Assembly (NCBI GenBank): GCA_963717125.1 | Contig: CAVQVG010000013.1 | Location: 434,001-498,000, forward strand | Reading direction: 5' to 3' | Origin: RYN-230 sp963717125 | Lineage (GTDB): Bacteria; Actinomycetota; Actinomycetes; Streptosporangiales; Streptosporangiaceae | Length of the DNA stretch: 64,000 nucleotides | Shown here: in pieces, positions 18,100 through 27,135 of the stretch | Layout of the letters: every line of letters starts with the position of its first letter | Numbering within the stretch: the stretch's first letter is position 1 | Notes under the pieces: generated by a model | Seen by the model: only the letters and a program-made list of their open reading frames with translations | Databases searched by the model: none | What the model was told of the DNA's origin: nothing | Position numbers and translations under genes: made by a program

Positions 18100-18945
18100 T
18101 TAGTGACCGGCGTTCCGGAGCGTTCCGGCAGCCGTTTGCCGTCCGTGGATGTCCCGCACGGCGGTCAGCATCGCGCCTTGTTCCCGGATGGCCCTGATTA
18201 TCATGCCCTGGTAGTCGAACAGCGGTGAGGTCAGCCGGTAGTCGAAGTGCAGGCGCACGTCGTGCTGGTCGCCGCGGTATCCCGCCGCGCGGGCTGCTTC
18301 GGCCATGGCTAGCGCTTGCAGCGGTCCGTGAGTGAGCAACCCTGGGTAGCCTTCCACGTGCCTAGCGTAGTCACGATCGTAGTGGATGCGGTGCGCGTTG
18401 TAGGTAAGAGCCGAGAAGCGGAAGAGCAAGGTCGGCGAGACTTCGATCGCCCACTCGCCGTCGGCGGGGCGGACCGCCGGGCATTCCTCGGAAGGAGTCG
18501 GCGGTTGCCCGGCAGGAGATGCAGCTTCTCGGTAAACGAGATCCTGCTGCTCGTCGATGACGACATGGTCGCGTTGCAGGATCTGGTGTTCCACCGTGAT
18601 GAAAGTCAGTGGTCCGGACCTGCCCCGTTTTTCCTGGACGGAGACCACGCGGCTGCGTTTGGTAGCCAGGTCACCGCACCTGAGCGACCCACTGGTGCGG
18701 ACGCGGCCGCCGGCCCACATCCTGCGCCGGCTTAGTCCGGGGAAAGCGGCAATCGTCCCGCGTAGCGGATGCCCGTCCGAGCCAAGCTCGGCTTGCGCGG
18801 GCCGGTCAAGCAGGTACACCCAATGCCAAAGCAGTGGCAGTCCCTCGCCGCGCGCAAGGTCCGGTACAGGCACGTCCAGCAGCGCGCCGAGCGCACGAGC
18901 CGGCTCCGGCAGCAGCATTTCCGTGCGCTCGCTGATGTCATTCAT
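18100..18945 (-). CDS. MaoC/FAS1-like dehydratase (mesaconyl-C4-CoA hydratase type)
   Basis: A 281-residue double hot-dog enzyme. The N-terminal half has PLLWHWVYLLDRP and GRVRTSGSLRCGD, as in mesaconyl/itaconyl-CoA hydratase-like proteins. The C-terminal half holds the MaoC-type catalytic stretch FSALTYNAHRIHYDRDYAR, with the Tyr/Asn/His cluster, and LLTHGPLQALAMAEAA. It would hydrate or dehydrate a small acyl-CoA in the cytosol. Start ATG 18945 (MNDISERTEML) is preceded by a GGGG-rich site. The longer frame to 19236 runs into a RecD2 relic on the other strand and is rejected. It stands alone. Confidence 0.8.
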   Translation of the reverse strand: MNDISERTEMLLPEPARALGALLDVPVPDLARGEGLPLLWHWVYLLDRPAQAELGSDGHPLRGTIAAFPGLSRRRMWAGGRVRTSGSLRCGDLATKRSRVVSVQEKRGRSGPLTFITVEHQILQRDHVVIDEQQDLVYREAASPAGQPPTPSEECPAVRPADGEWAIEVSPTLLFRFSALTYNAHRIHYDRDYARHVEGYPGLLTHGPLQALAMAEAARAAGYRGDQHDVRLHFDYRLTSPLFDYQGMIIRAIREQGAMLTAVRDIHGRQTAAGTLRNAGH

Positions 18946-18984
18946 CCCCGCAGCCCCTTCCCCGGGACAGCTCGAATCCGGTGT

Positions 18985-19235
18985 ATCGCTGACAAGGGCA
19001 TCGGCCCGGTGATAGCCGAACGCATGGTCAGGCACTTCGGCGTCAACATCATGCACATCATCGAGGACTCGCCCGGGCGGCGGATCGAGGTGGACGGCCT
19101 CTGTCGGAGGCGGCCGACGACGGGCACTGCTGCCTGCCGGTGCCCAACCTGATCGCGGATGCCGCCAAGATCCTCCAGGTCCCGGCGGAGACGATCGGCC
19201 GTGCCTGGGACGAGCTGGCAGAACTCGCTCTTTCA
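18985..19235 (+). pseudogene. RecD2-type helicase fragments
   Basis: The plus strand shows KGIGPVIAERMVRHFG, then IEDSPGRRIEVDGL, and, after a frame change and a deletion, HCCLPVPNLIADAAKILQVP and IGRAWDELAE. These are parts of the N-terminal region of an actinobacterial RecD2-like ATP-dependent DNA helicase (helix-hairpin-helix bundle and the following segment). The ATPase core is missing. It lies antisense to the start region of the hydratase gene. Confidence 0.6.
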
Positions 19236-19595
19236 TTATAGAACTCTATGGACGTTCTTCCGCAGGCAACGCCAATCGACCTGCACCATGCTGTTACGCA
19301 CCCGGAATGACAATTGAGCGAGAGGTACCGCATCGACCGAGCCTGGCTGAGAACCAAGCGAAAACCTAAGACCATGCCCGGGGCACACCAAAATTCCCTG
19401 CGGAGTTACCTCGCTATCCCGCAGGGAACGGCCCGCGTGCGGGCATCTTCCATCGAAGACATAAATTCGCCCGTTAACCCTAGCGACACCCACAGGGCGT
19501 CCGAGGACCTTGCGCACCTGGACTTTACCCGGCACGAGATCGCTTTCCCGGATCAGACCCCGCCACTTTACCGGAAGTACACGGCCAAGCATCAT
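19236..19595 (-). CDS. Small Rieske-type [2Fe-2S] protein
   Basis: A 119-residue protein with an intact Rieske cluster motif, CPHAG (CxH) at ~51-53 and CPGHG (CxxH) at ~70-73, in the usual ferredoxin-length fold (VRKVLGRPVGVARVNGRIYVFDG before it, hydrophobic strands after it). Such proteins pass electrons to oxygenases, or form the Rieske domain of fused nitrite reductase-like enzymes. No partner oxygenase is adjacent. Two consecutive ATG codons lie at the start. The C-terminal ~12 residues (CLRKNVHRVL) are unusual and may be read-through past a lost stop. Whether it is functional is uncertain. Confidence 0.6.
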   Translation of the reverse strand: MMLGRVLPVKWRGLIRESDLVPGKVQVRKVLGRPVGVARVNGRIYVFDGRCPHAGRSLRDSEVTPQGILVCPGHGLRFSLGSQPGSVDAVPLAQLSFRVRNSMVQVDWRCLRKNVHRVL

Positions 19596-20236
19596 GACAT
19601 TTATTGCCTAGCTGTCGGTTTACGGATCGACTTGATCGTGTCCGTAGTGAAGGCAGCCGACTCGGCGGGTGCGTCGGCGACGACGGATCCACTGCGCGCC
19701 GGACCACTGGCTGTCACTGATAACGCCACAGGAAAACGCCGAAATCCTGCATGCTTTCTCAAAATGGCACCTTTCCCGAATCATGCCACGCCGAAAACGA
19801 GCATCGTTCGACAAGGTTAAGACGGCCTGGGCTGCGCCGCTAACTTAGGCCCGGGCTGACCCGGGGAATCGGGTGAAGCATGTGCCCGACCCGTCAACTG
19901 CCCTCAGCCTGCTGCGCGGGCTGCTGCAGGCAGGTGACATCGTCCTGGTCAAAGCCTGTAACGAAACTTGGGGACCCCAGCCAGGCGCGCGGCAGGGTCG
20001 GCGAAGCCGGCTTCTCCGTTGTGGTGTGGTAGCTGTCAGGCGGCCTGGTCGCGGGCTAGAGTGCCTGGGCCTGGCGGGGGCTGCCCGTCGCCCGGGGGCA
20101 CGAGGGTGACCTGGTAGCCGAGCCGGGCGTGCTCGTATAGTCGCGGTACGGGCCGGTAGCAGACGGCATCACGCGGCCCCCCCCCGCTGCCGGTTTGCTG
20201 TCCAGCGCGGCACGTTATACCCTTACCCGGCACCAA
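19596..20236. other. Gene-poor stretch with a MurF-like tail fragment
   Basis: About 640 bases without an intact gene. At 19873-19965 on the plus strand, VKHVPDPSTALSLLRG followed by GDIVLVKA resembles the C-terminus of MurF (UDP-MurNAc-tripeptide D-Ala-D-Ala ligase), but nothing precedes it. A minus-strand frame at 20236-20036 (PVPRLYEHARLGYQVTL) looks protein-like, but I cannot place it. A run of ten C lies just before position 20190. These are probably relics of rearrangement. Confidence 0.4.
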
Positions 20237-20309
20237 GCGCCGCTAGCTCAACTGGCAGAGCAGCAGACTCTTAATCTGCGGGTTCGGGGTTCGAGTCCCT
20301 GGCGGCGCA
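20237..20309 (+). tRNA. tRNA-Lys (anticodon CTT)
   Basis: A complete 73-nucleotide cloverleaf. It has a 7-bp acceptor stem GCGCCGC/GCGGCGC, D-stem GCTC/GAGC, and anticodon stem GCAGA/TCTGC with loop CTCTTAA (anticodon CTT). The variable loop is GGGTT, the T-arm CGGGG-TTCGAGT-CCCTG, and the discriminator is A73. CCA is not encoded. It lies between relics and a natural-product tailoring block, so it is a candidate integration site. Confidence 0.96.
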
Positions 20310-20445
20310 CCCATCCTGACCTGGTATTTTTATCATCTTTTTACTCTGGTGATGGCCGTTCCCCGGCCATGTTTGCTCCACGTTTGCTCGTCAGTCCGGA
20401 CCTAGCAGGGCAGCCGCACTTCGTGAGGTCGGCTGACACGACGAG

Positions 20446-20781
20446 GTGATATGGAGCCGGGACCTCGTCCGGGGCGGGCCAGACGCTTACGCTGGCGATG
20501 TGGAAGCGCCGCAGGATCTGCCTGATGTCCCGCAGAATGCTGCGCTCCTGGATTTCTTGCGGGGGCAGGCCAGCACCCCCGGCGGCCCGGATGACTACAC
20601 CCTCGGAGCGTGGCAGCTGCACACGCACCCCGACCTAATAGCAGAGCTTCGCGAACTCGCGCCCGGCTGGCCGCTAACGGACGCCTATGGAGTCCCGCTG
20701 CTGGCCAATGAGGGCATCGGCCAGCAGGTCGGGCTGGACGAGACGTTCGCCGTCATCAGCCCTGCCGAGCAGGCGGGCTGA
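20446..20781 (+). CDS. Hypothetical protein
   Basis: A 111-residue open frame starting at GTG 20446. The middle and C-terminal parts look like real protein (NAALLDFLRGQ, LGAWQLHTHPDLIAELRELAPGW, AYGVPLLANEGIG). I do not recognise the family. The first ~20 residues are less convincing, and the frame could be the end of a truncated gene because it starts shortly after the tRNA without a clear ribosome-binding site. Confidence 0.4.
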   Translation: MIWSRDLVRGGPDAYAGDVEAPQDLPDVPQNAALLDFLRGQASTPGGPDDYTLGAWQLHTHPDLIAELRELAPGWPLTDAYGVPLLANEGIGQQVGLDETFAVISPAEQAG

Positions 20782-21148
20782 TGCGCCTACCGCAGCAGGT
20801 GCGGCTGGCCAGTCCAGCCGGAACCGCGACAGCACGGCGAGTGGCCCGGCACCAGCATCCTCTGGCAAGCTGTCCATCACGGCCTTCGTAGTGATCATTG
20901 TCCTTCGGCGAGAACAAATGATCATGCGGAGGCCGCACTCACGTACCACGACACGCGGGGCACGCCAGTTCAAGATCAGCGAAATACCCAGGCGTCAGCC
21001 AGGCTGGTTTAAACGGCAAGCTTAGCAATCTTGAAACGGCCGTGGGAGCATCAGGATGCCCAGCATCAGCCCTTAAGATAGGTGACAGTCATGTATCGGC
21101 TATCAGCCACTTGCCGAAGCGAGGCAGTTCCGAGGAAGGCAGGACGCA
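20782..21148. other. Intergenic, no gene seen; promoter of methyltransferase
   Basis: About 370 bases with no supported coding frame. Base composition drops towards the end. GAGGAAGG at 21131-21139 is the ribosome-binding site of the following methyltransferase. Copies of TGATCATTG/ATGATCAT occur at ~20895-20925; I cannot assign them. Confidence 0.4.
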
Positions 21149-22165
21149 GTGCCCGATGATATACCGCGGTCGCTTATGCACGACTATCTGACGCTGGTCG
21201 ATGACAGTTATACCGCGATCCTCCCACACTTGCTTCGCGTGACAGGTGAGCTGGGCATTTGTGACACCCTCGCGCATGGTCAACTGGATGTAGCAGAACT
21301 AGCCTCTGCTCTGCAGGCCGATGCGGGCTCACTTCGCCGACTGCTCCGCGCATTGACCAGCCTCGGCATCCTCGATGAACCAGAGCCGGACCACTTCAGC
21401 GTGACCGAGATCGGTCAGCGGCTCAGGTCAGATACCGAGGATAGCATACGCGAGTCGCTGGTAAACCTTGATACGCTGCACGCTTGGATAGGAGCGGCGG
21501 ACGCCATCAGGTCCGGTAACACTGCCTTCAATCACCTATATAGTGCCAACTTCTTCGCACATAAAGATAGCAATTCCGATGCCAACCGCTCATTTCTGCT
21601 GAGGATGCGCGAGCGCGCCAATAGCTGCTATGGCCAGATCAGCACATTCGCTGACTGGTGCTCCGCGCACGTGATCCTTGATATCGGCGGCGGGGATGGA
21701 TATCTGCTCAAACGAATCCTTGCCTGCGCCCCGCACGTCGGCGGCATGCTGTTCGATCGCCGATCAGTTATCAGCCTAGTGGAAGATTCCGGTCACCTAG
21801 CGCACCTGAGCGGGCGGTGCACTCTAGTAGCGGGGGACTTCTTTGAGGAACTTCCGAGCGGTGCCGACGTGCACCTTATGTGTAGCATCCTCCACGACTG
21901 GCCTGACACCGCAGCTGCCGCCATACTTCGCAACAGCCGGAAAGCGCTAGCACCAGCCGGCCGACTGCTAATCGTCGAGATGATTATCCCATCAGGAAAT
22001 GGATGGCATCCTAGCAAGCTCAGCGATATCGGCATGATGGTCCTCACAAGTGGCAAGGAGCGGACTGAGAGCGAGTTCGTTGAGCTTCTAGAGTCATCCG
22101 GCTACCAGCTATCTTCAGTTCGCCGCATCCCGGGATCATATTTCTCATTGCTCGAGGCGGTATGA
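21149..22165 (+). CDS. SAM-dependent O-methyltransferase (plant-OMT/acetylserotonin-OMT type)
   Basis: A 338-residue class I methyltransferase with an N-terminal winged-helix dimerisation domain (LGICDTLAHGQLDVAELASAL, LRRLLRALTSLGIL) and a Rossmann domain. The SAM motif is VILDIGGGDGYLL at about 172-184, then VAGDFFEELPSGADV and the catalytic-base segment SILHDWPD. Enzymes of this family methylate hydroxyl groups of secondary metabolites. The GTG start at 21149 follows GAGGAAGG. Its lower GC content matches the next genes, and it probably opens the tailoring block of the peptide cluster. Confidence 0.9.
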   Translation: MPDDIPRSLMHDYLTLVDDSYTAILPHLLRVTGELGICDTLAHGQLDVAELASALQADAGSLRRLLRALTSLGILDEPEPDHFSVTEIGQRLRSDTEDSIRESLVNLDTLHAWIGAADAIRSGNTAFNHLYSANFFAHKDSNSDANRSFLLRMRERANSCYGQISTFADWCSAHVILDIGGGDGYLLKRILACAPHVGGMLFDRRSVISLVEDSGHLAHLSGRCTLVAGDFFEELPSGADVHLMCSILHDWPDTAAAAILRNSRKALAPAGRLLIVEMIIPSGNGWHPSKLSDIGMMVLTSGKERTESEFVELLESSGYQLSSVRRIPGSYFSLLEAV

Positions 22166-22310
22166 GCCTGGCTTTCCCCATGGGCCGGGCTGCAACGCTG
22201 GTGGCAAGCCTGATCAAAGGCGCCCCCGCCCCCGCAACTGGAAGCCCTCATGAACTCAGTCACGGCCGACCACAGCCTGCACCTCTACAGCCCGAATTCG
22301 CAAACCACCG

Positions 22311-23249
22311 CTAGTCGGACATTGCCACCAGGACGCGGCGACTGCCGGTGAACGTGCGACGTCCGTGGGCTACCAGGACGTTGTCGATGAGGAGCACATC
22401 GCCCGAACGCCATTCCACATCGACGGCTGATTCGAACCCGCGGTCGCGGATCTGCAGCACGAAATCGTCGGGGATGGGCGTACCATCGGCAAACCGCACC
22501 GACTGGGGCATATCTTCCTCTGGCATGATTTGGGCGAGCGCCACCGCGATCTCGTCTTCGAGCGTCGCGAGGTGCCACTGGTCGGCCTGGTTGAACCAGA
22601 CCTCGGCACCGGTAAGGGGGTGCCGGGTCGTAGCCGGCCGGACCTGGCTCACCCGCAGACCGCTTGTCGTCCACTCCCACGTTGCCCCGGCGGCGGACAA
22701 GTAATCCTCGACCGTGTTCCGGTCGCCGGTCTCGAAGGTGTCCTGCCAGCTTTTGCCGAGGCCGTGGCCGTTAGGAAGATTCTGGATGTAGCGGATCCCG
22801 CTGGAAAAGCCGTCTCTGACCTCACGGTCCAGGGAACTAAACCAGCGGGCCCCATCCGTCAGGGGCGTCGCACCCCCGGTTGCCGCAGCCGTCTCGCAGA
22901 AGAACAGCAGCCTGGCCGGCCACCTAGTCGCGTAGGACAGTTCGTTGTGCATTGAGATGGCGATTTCAGGCGGGTACTCAGTGGACGTGTAGATATTGTT
23001 GCCAATTTTTGTACGCGGTGAGTTACCGTGAACATAAGCTAAGCGCTTTCGCAGCAGCAGATCCGTTACGCTTTCGAGTTGCCCGGCGGATATCCCGAAC
23101 CCCCGGAAGACGAGTGCTTTCTCGTCGGTCAGCAGCTTGTCAATCTTCTCTTTATCACCGAGATAGTCGCGCAGGCCGTCCAGGCCCGGAGGTGTGCCGA
23201 GGCCGCCAGGCGTTATTTCGAGCGGCATCCAACTCGCGCCGTTACTCAT
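22311..23249 (-). CDS. TauD/SyrP-like Fe(II)/2-oxoglutarate hydroxylase
   Basis: A 312-residue TauD-family dioxygenase with the iron triad His101-x-Glu103 (SMHNELSY) and His295 (LVAHGRRTF), and the 2OG-binding arginine near 304-305. The HxE variant and the segment SPRTKIGNNIYTSTEYPPE are typical of SyrP-like enzymes attached to NRPS clusters; SyrP itself beta-hydroxylates Asp bound to a carrier domain. Two modules in this window have Asp-like codes, so beta-hydroxyaspartate formation is a sensible prediction but is inferred. It starts at ATG 23249 and is divergent from the halogenase. Confidence 0.88.
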   Translation of the reverse strand: MSNGASWMPLEITPGGLGTPPGLDGLRDYLGDKEKIDKLLTDEKALVFRGFGISAGQLESVTDLLLRKRLAYVHGNSPRTKIGNNIYTSTEYPPEIAISMHNELSYATRWPARLLFFCETAAATGGATPLTDGARWFSSLDREVRDGFSSGIRYIQNLPNGHGLGKSWQDTFETGDRNTVEDYLSAAGATWEWTTSGLRVSQVRPATTRHPLTGAEVWFNQADQWHLATLEDEIAVALAQIMPEEDMPQSVRFADGTPIPDDFVLQIRDRGFESAVDVEWRSGDVLLIDNVLVAHGRRTFTGSRRVLVAMSD

Positions 23250-23736
23250 GGCTATATCCCTTACGCCGTCCTTCTAGTAGGAGCCGGTCACTCGGGCACA
23301 CCGGCCCCAGCAGGCTGGTCCTCGCAGCGCGTTCGAGCCGACAATCAACAGACCAAGACAAGCAAACTGTGACGCCGCACGACGCCAAGCATCGTGCGGC
23401 CTGTAGCCGCACTGAACCAGTCAACGCAGCGCCGCCATTTTAGCTCCGGGCCAAGCAGGTAGCAAGCATATTGGTTGCCTCACGATAGCCGCCCAAGTGC
23501 ATTACCATCTCGATGGTCACCAGATCGTGGAGCATAGCGGACGTGGCCGTTTGTGTGCCCCGAAACGGATCGTCGCCCTGCCCCGGCCGTGGCTCGCCCG
23601 CGACCTGGCTGCCCGCGCCGCACGGTGAGTCCGTCGTCGCCTCGGCTGCCGCAAGGATGCCATGCCTAGCGGGACACCGATAACATGAAGCATGGTGTGA
23701 GACTGTCGGAGAATTTATGCCGTGAGAAGGTATGAG
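23250..23736. other. Divergent intergenic region between hydroxylase and halogenase
   Basis: About 490 bases, presumably holding the divergent promoters. A minus-strand frame ending at 23440 contains a protein-like stretch (HDLVTIEMVMHLGGYREATNMLA), but it lacks a credible start and I do not recognise it. AGAAGG at 23725-23730 is the halogenase ribosome-binding site. I could not find a clear StrR-type operator by eye. Confidence 0.4.
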
Positions 23737-25227
23737 ATGAGTTCTGAAGGTGCTGAAGATGTTGATGTGGTAGTCGTGGGCGGCGGCCCGGGCGGGTTGA
23801 CATTGGCATCGCTGGTCGCGATGCAGGGACACCGGGTCGTGGTCCTGGAGAAAGAGAAGTTCCCGCGCTATCAGATTGGCGAGTCATTACTGCCATCCAC
23901 GGTACACGGAGTATGCCGGCTGACCGGCGTGGCAGACGAACTCGCACGGGCCGGCTTCACCCTGAAGCGGGGCGGAACGCAAAGGTGGGGATCCAATCCA
24001 GAGCCGTGGACGTTCTCGTTCTCAGTGTCAGCAAAAATGACAGGGCAGACGGCATACGCATACCAGGTCGAGCGAAGCAAATTTGATAAGATCCTGCTCG
24101 ACCACGCACGCCGGATGGGCGCGGATGTACGGGAGAAGTGCGCCGTCACCGATATCGTCAGCGACGAGGACCGGATCCGCGGGGTTTCATATACCGGCCC
24201 TGACGGGCAGCCAGGCGAGATCCGCGCGAAGTATGTAGTAGACGCCTCAGGCAACAAGAGCCGCATCTACAAGCACACCGGGGGATCGCGGCAGTACTCG
24301 GAGTTCTTCCGCAGCCTCGCGCTCTTCGGCTACTTCGAAGGCGGGAAGCGCCTCCCACCGCCAAACTCGGGCAATATCCTGTCCGCGGCCTTCGACAGCG
24401 GCTGGTTCTGGTACATCCCGCTGAGCGAGACGCTGACCAGCGTCGGCGCGGTCGTGCGGCGGGAACTGGCCGCCAAGATCCAGGGAGATCCCGAGCACGC
24501 ACTGCAGGCTCTCATTGAAGAGTGCCCGCTGATCAGCGATTACCTCCAGGGCACCAAACGGATCACAGACGGCGAGTACGGGCAGCTCCGGGTGCGCAAA
24601 GACTACTCGTATCACACCACGAAGTTCTGGCGGCCAGGCCTGATCCTCATCGGCGATGCGGCGTGCTTCGTTGACCCGATATTCTCCTCCGGCGTGCATC
24701 TGGCCACCTACAGCGCACTGCTGGCCGCGCGGTCCATCAACAGCGTCATGGCCCAGATGGTCGATGAGCCGACCGCGTTCCGGGAGTTCGAGCTGCGGTA
24801 CCGCCGTGAGTATGGCGTGTACTACGAATTCCTCGCGGCCTTCTACGACATGCACGTCAGCGAAAGCTCGTATTTCTGGTCGGCCAAGAAGGTCACCAAC
24901 AACACGCATTCCGAGCTGGAGTCATTCGTCGAGCTGGTCGGCGGGGTATCCTCCGGCGAGGCCGCCCTCGCGGAGGCAGGGCCCCTGGCGCAGCGCTTCA
25001 AGGACCGGTCCAGGGAATTCGCCGGCGCGGTCGATGAACTCGTCGCGAACGACGAGCGGAGCATGCTGCCCCTGTTCAAGTCCTCTATCGTCCGCCAGGC
25101 GATGCGGGAGGGCGCCCAGGTCCAGACCCGGGCCCTGCTGGGCGAGGACACGGGGGCCGAGGCCCCGCTCTTCGACAACGGGCTTGTCCCTTCGGCTGAC
25201 GGCATGTTCTGGGGAGTACCCGAATGA
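23737..25227 (+). CDS. FAD-dependent halogenase
   Basis: A 496-residue flavin-dependent halogenase. It has the FAD motif GGGPGG at 15-20, catalytic-lysine context FTLKRGGTQRWG (Lys77), the halogenase hallmark WFWYIP at 223-228, and LILIGDAACFVDPIFSSG. The sequence style is that of enzymes that chlorinate carrier-bound aromatic residues in NRPS pathways (BhaA/VhaA, CmlS relatives) rather than free tryptophan. A separate flavin reductase would be needed and is not seen here. ATG 23737 is chosen over GTG 23722 because AGAAGG lies at ideal spacing. Leu51 is encoded by TTA (23887-23889), suggesting bldA-dependent expression. Confidence 0.93.
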   Translation: MSSEGAEDVDVVVVGGGPGGLTLASLVAMQGHRVVVLEKEKFPRYQIGESLLPSTVHGVCRLTGVADELARAGFTLKRGGTQRWGSNPEPWTFSFSVSAKMTGQTAYAYQVERSKFDKILLDHARRMGADVREKCAVTDIVSDEDRIRGVSYTGPDGQPGEIRAKYVVDASGNKSRIYKHTGGSRQYSEFFRSLALFGYFEGGKRLPPPNSGNILSAAFDSGWFWYIPLSETLTSVGAVVRRELAAKIQGDPEHALQALIEECPLISDYLQGTKRITDGEYGQLRVRKDYSYHTTKFWRPGLILIGDAACFVDPIFSSGVHLATYSALLAARSINSVMAQMVDEPTAFREFELRYRREYGVYYEFLAAFYDMHVSESSYFWSAKKVTNNTHSELESFVELVGGVSSGEAALAEAGPLAQRFKDRSREFAGAVDELVANDERSMLPLFKSSIVRQAMREGAQVQTRALLGEDTGAEAPLFDNGLVPSADGMFWGVPE

Positions 25228-25315
25228 GGTAAAACTGGCCGCTGATGGCCCAAGCCTGGAGCTTGGGCAGCACGCAACTGAAGGGATCGTCCCGGTCAGG
25301 GCCACGAGCGCTCGG

Positions 25316-26565
25316 TCACATGAGCACACGTTCCTGAAGGATCCCCCGCGCGCGCTCATAGTCGACTGGCAGCCGAGTAATCCTGTCAAGCACGCCGTAG
25401 TTAACTTCCTGGCTCTTCAGGCCACTGCCCGACACCACAATAACCACGGCGTCCTCTTGGGCGATTTCACCCGCTGCGGCAAGCCTTTTCGCCGTCGCTA
25501 TCGCCGCACCCCCAGCCGCTCGGTGAATATGCCCTCCATCACCGCTAGCAGATCGATTCCTTCCAGGATCTCCTCGTCGCTCACGCCGTGGGCAGTGCCG
25601 CCGCTCTGCCTGATGATTTGCAGAGCCACAGTGCCATCGGATGGGTTTCCGATCGCGAGCGACTTTGCCAGCGTGTCCGGTGTGCAGGCCACCGGCGCGG
25701 CCTTGCCCTCCATGAACGCAGTCGCGATCGGAGCGCACCCAGCTGCCTGCGCCGCATGAATGCGCGGAGTCCGGCGGCCGGTAGACATCCCGAGCGCGGA
25801 CATTTCCTCGTAGCCATAGGCCATCCGCGTCAGCAATGCCGCCCCCGCTGTTGGCACGATCACATGGTCAGGCTGCCGCCAGCCCAGTTGCTCGACTACC
25901 TCGTACGCGATTGTCTTCGCCCCCTCCGCGTAGTACGGCCGGAGGTTCAGATTAACGAACGGGATATCTTCCTCCAGGGCGAGCCGTCTGCAGGTCGCGT
26001 TGGCCTCGTCGAAGGTGCCATCGAACTCGATGACCGATGCTCCAAGCACCAAACTCATCACGTTCTTGCCCGGCTCGAGGCCCGCCGGGTAGAAAATGAT
26101 CGCACGCAGACCCGCTGCGGCCGCGTGCGCTGCGACCGCGTTGCCGACGTTGCCTGTGGAGACGCATGCCACGGCGCTGGCGCCATCTTCGACCGCTCGC
26201 TGGAGCGCCAAGGCAACGACCCGGTCCTTGTATGAGTAGGACGGCCAGTTGTAGCAGTCCAGTTTCAGGTATACGTAGCCGACGCCGAGTACCCCCGCCA
26301 GGCGCCGCGCCGCGACCAGTGGCGTCCAACCCGTGTGAAGGCCCACCCTGGGCTCACCCCGGACCGGGAGAAGTTCGCGGAAGCGATAGATGTTGTGCGG
26401 GCGTTCGCCAGAATTATCGTGCAGGTTGACCGCTGTCAAGTCCGGCATCGGACGAAGGGTCGCGCCACAGGACATGCACGCCCACGGTATGGTCCCCTCC
26501 CGGCTTAAGCCGTGTATCGGGCAAGTCAGCACGGAATCCTTCGGAGGTGCCTTACTCGGCAGCAT
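25316..26565 (-). CDS. Threonine-synthase-like PLP enzyme, one-base frameshift
   Basis: A fold-type II PLP enzyme of about 415 residues. It has an N-terminal zinc-ribbon-like region (CPIHG...CMSCGA), PLP-lysine context SYSYKDRVVALAL, and the phosphate-binding loop VSTGNVGNAVAAHAAAAG. Threonine synthase converts O-phosphohomoserine to threonine. The first frame stops at 25498 after GIFTERLG. The other frame continues AGGAAIATAKRL and VVSGSGLKSQE to a stop at 25316. One missing C near 25515-25518 (GAG-CGG for GAG-CCG-G) explains it. ATG 26565 has AAAGGAG upstream. Inside a peptide cluster it may supply threonine or a related amino acid; that role is inferred. Confidence 0.78.
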
Positions 26566-27135
26566 GGGTGACTCCTTTACGGACAACTCTCTACGCTGGT
26601 CAGCGGCCAGGCCCCGCTATCCCCTGCTGACCTCATGTTCAACTGCGGTAGCACATCAGTTGAACGGCGCCGGATCGCCGCCACGTGCCTGACCACTAGA
26701 CCCAATGCCGCTTAGCCCAAGTTGATCATGCTGCGGTGCTGGTCAGGCTGGGGTTCGCAAACCGGATCGTGGCTGGGCCGCCGTGGCGGACGCCGCTGCC
26801 GCCGGGCTTTTTCACCCGGTAGGAGTTGTGGCGGGCCCGCTTGACGACGCATCAATACCTGCCTGGTGCGATGGGCGCGACGGAAGTTCAAGCGAGCAAA
26901 ACGCTGGTGGTATGGGCTCATAGACATCTAGGACGGTCTGCCGTGGTGGTAGCGAACATTCCCATCGTCCCTAGTCGAAGGGCACCTCTCGGGGCGACGG
27001 GGCCGGAAGGACGCTTATTCATCGGTAGATCGAGGCTAGAACACGGCAGCGCCGTGGAGGTCCTGCGCTCGGGCGTGGACACCGCGGTGATCGCTCTATG
27101 GCATGGCCACGATTGGCCGGGGACCACCAGCCGTG
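26566..27135 (+). mobile_element. Intergenic stretch with tyrosine-recombinase relic
   Basis: At about 27040-27125 the plus strand reads EHGSAVEVLRSGVDTAVI followed by ALWHGHD. This corresponds to the HxxR...GH catalytic region of a phage/IS-type tyrosine recombinase, with the arginine box already changed. No intact integrase precedes it. The rest of the ~570 bases (including LVRLGFANRIVAGPPWRT at ~26740) is unidentified. Confidence 0.5.

Noticed and set aside
18946..19236. N-terminal extension of the hydratase
   Set aside because: Its translation is low-complexity, and the plus strand here encodes RecD2-like residues. ATG 18945 fits the family start.
20036..20236. Minus-strand frame with PRLYEHARLGYQVTL
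   Set aside because: Protein-like, but too short, without a credible start and with no family recognised. Not called as a gene.
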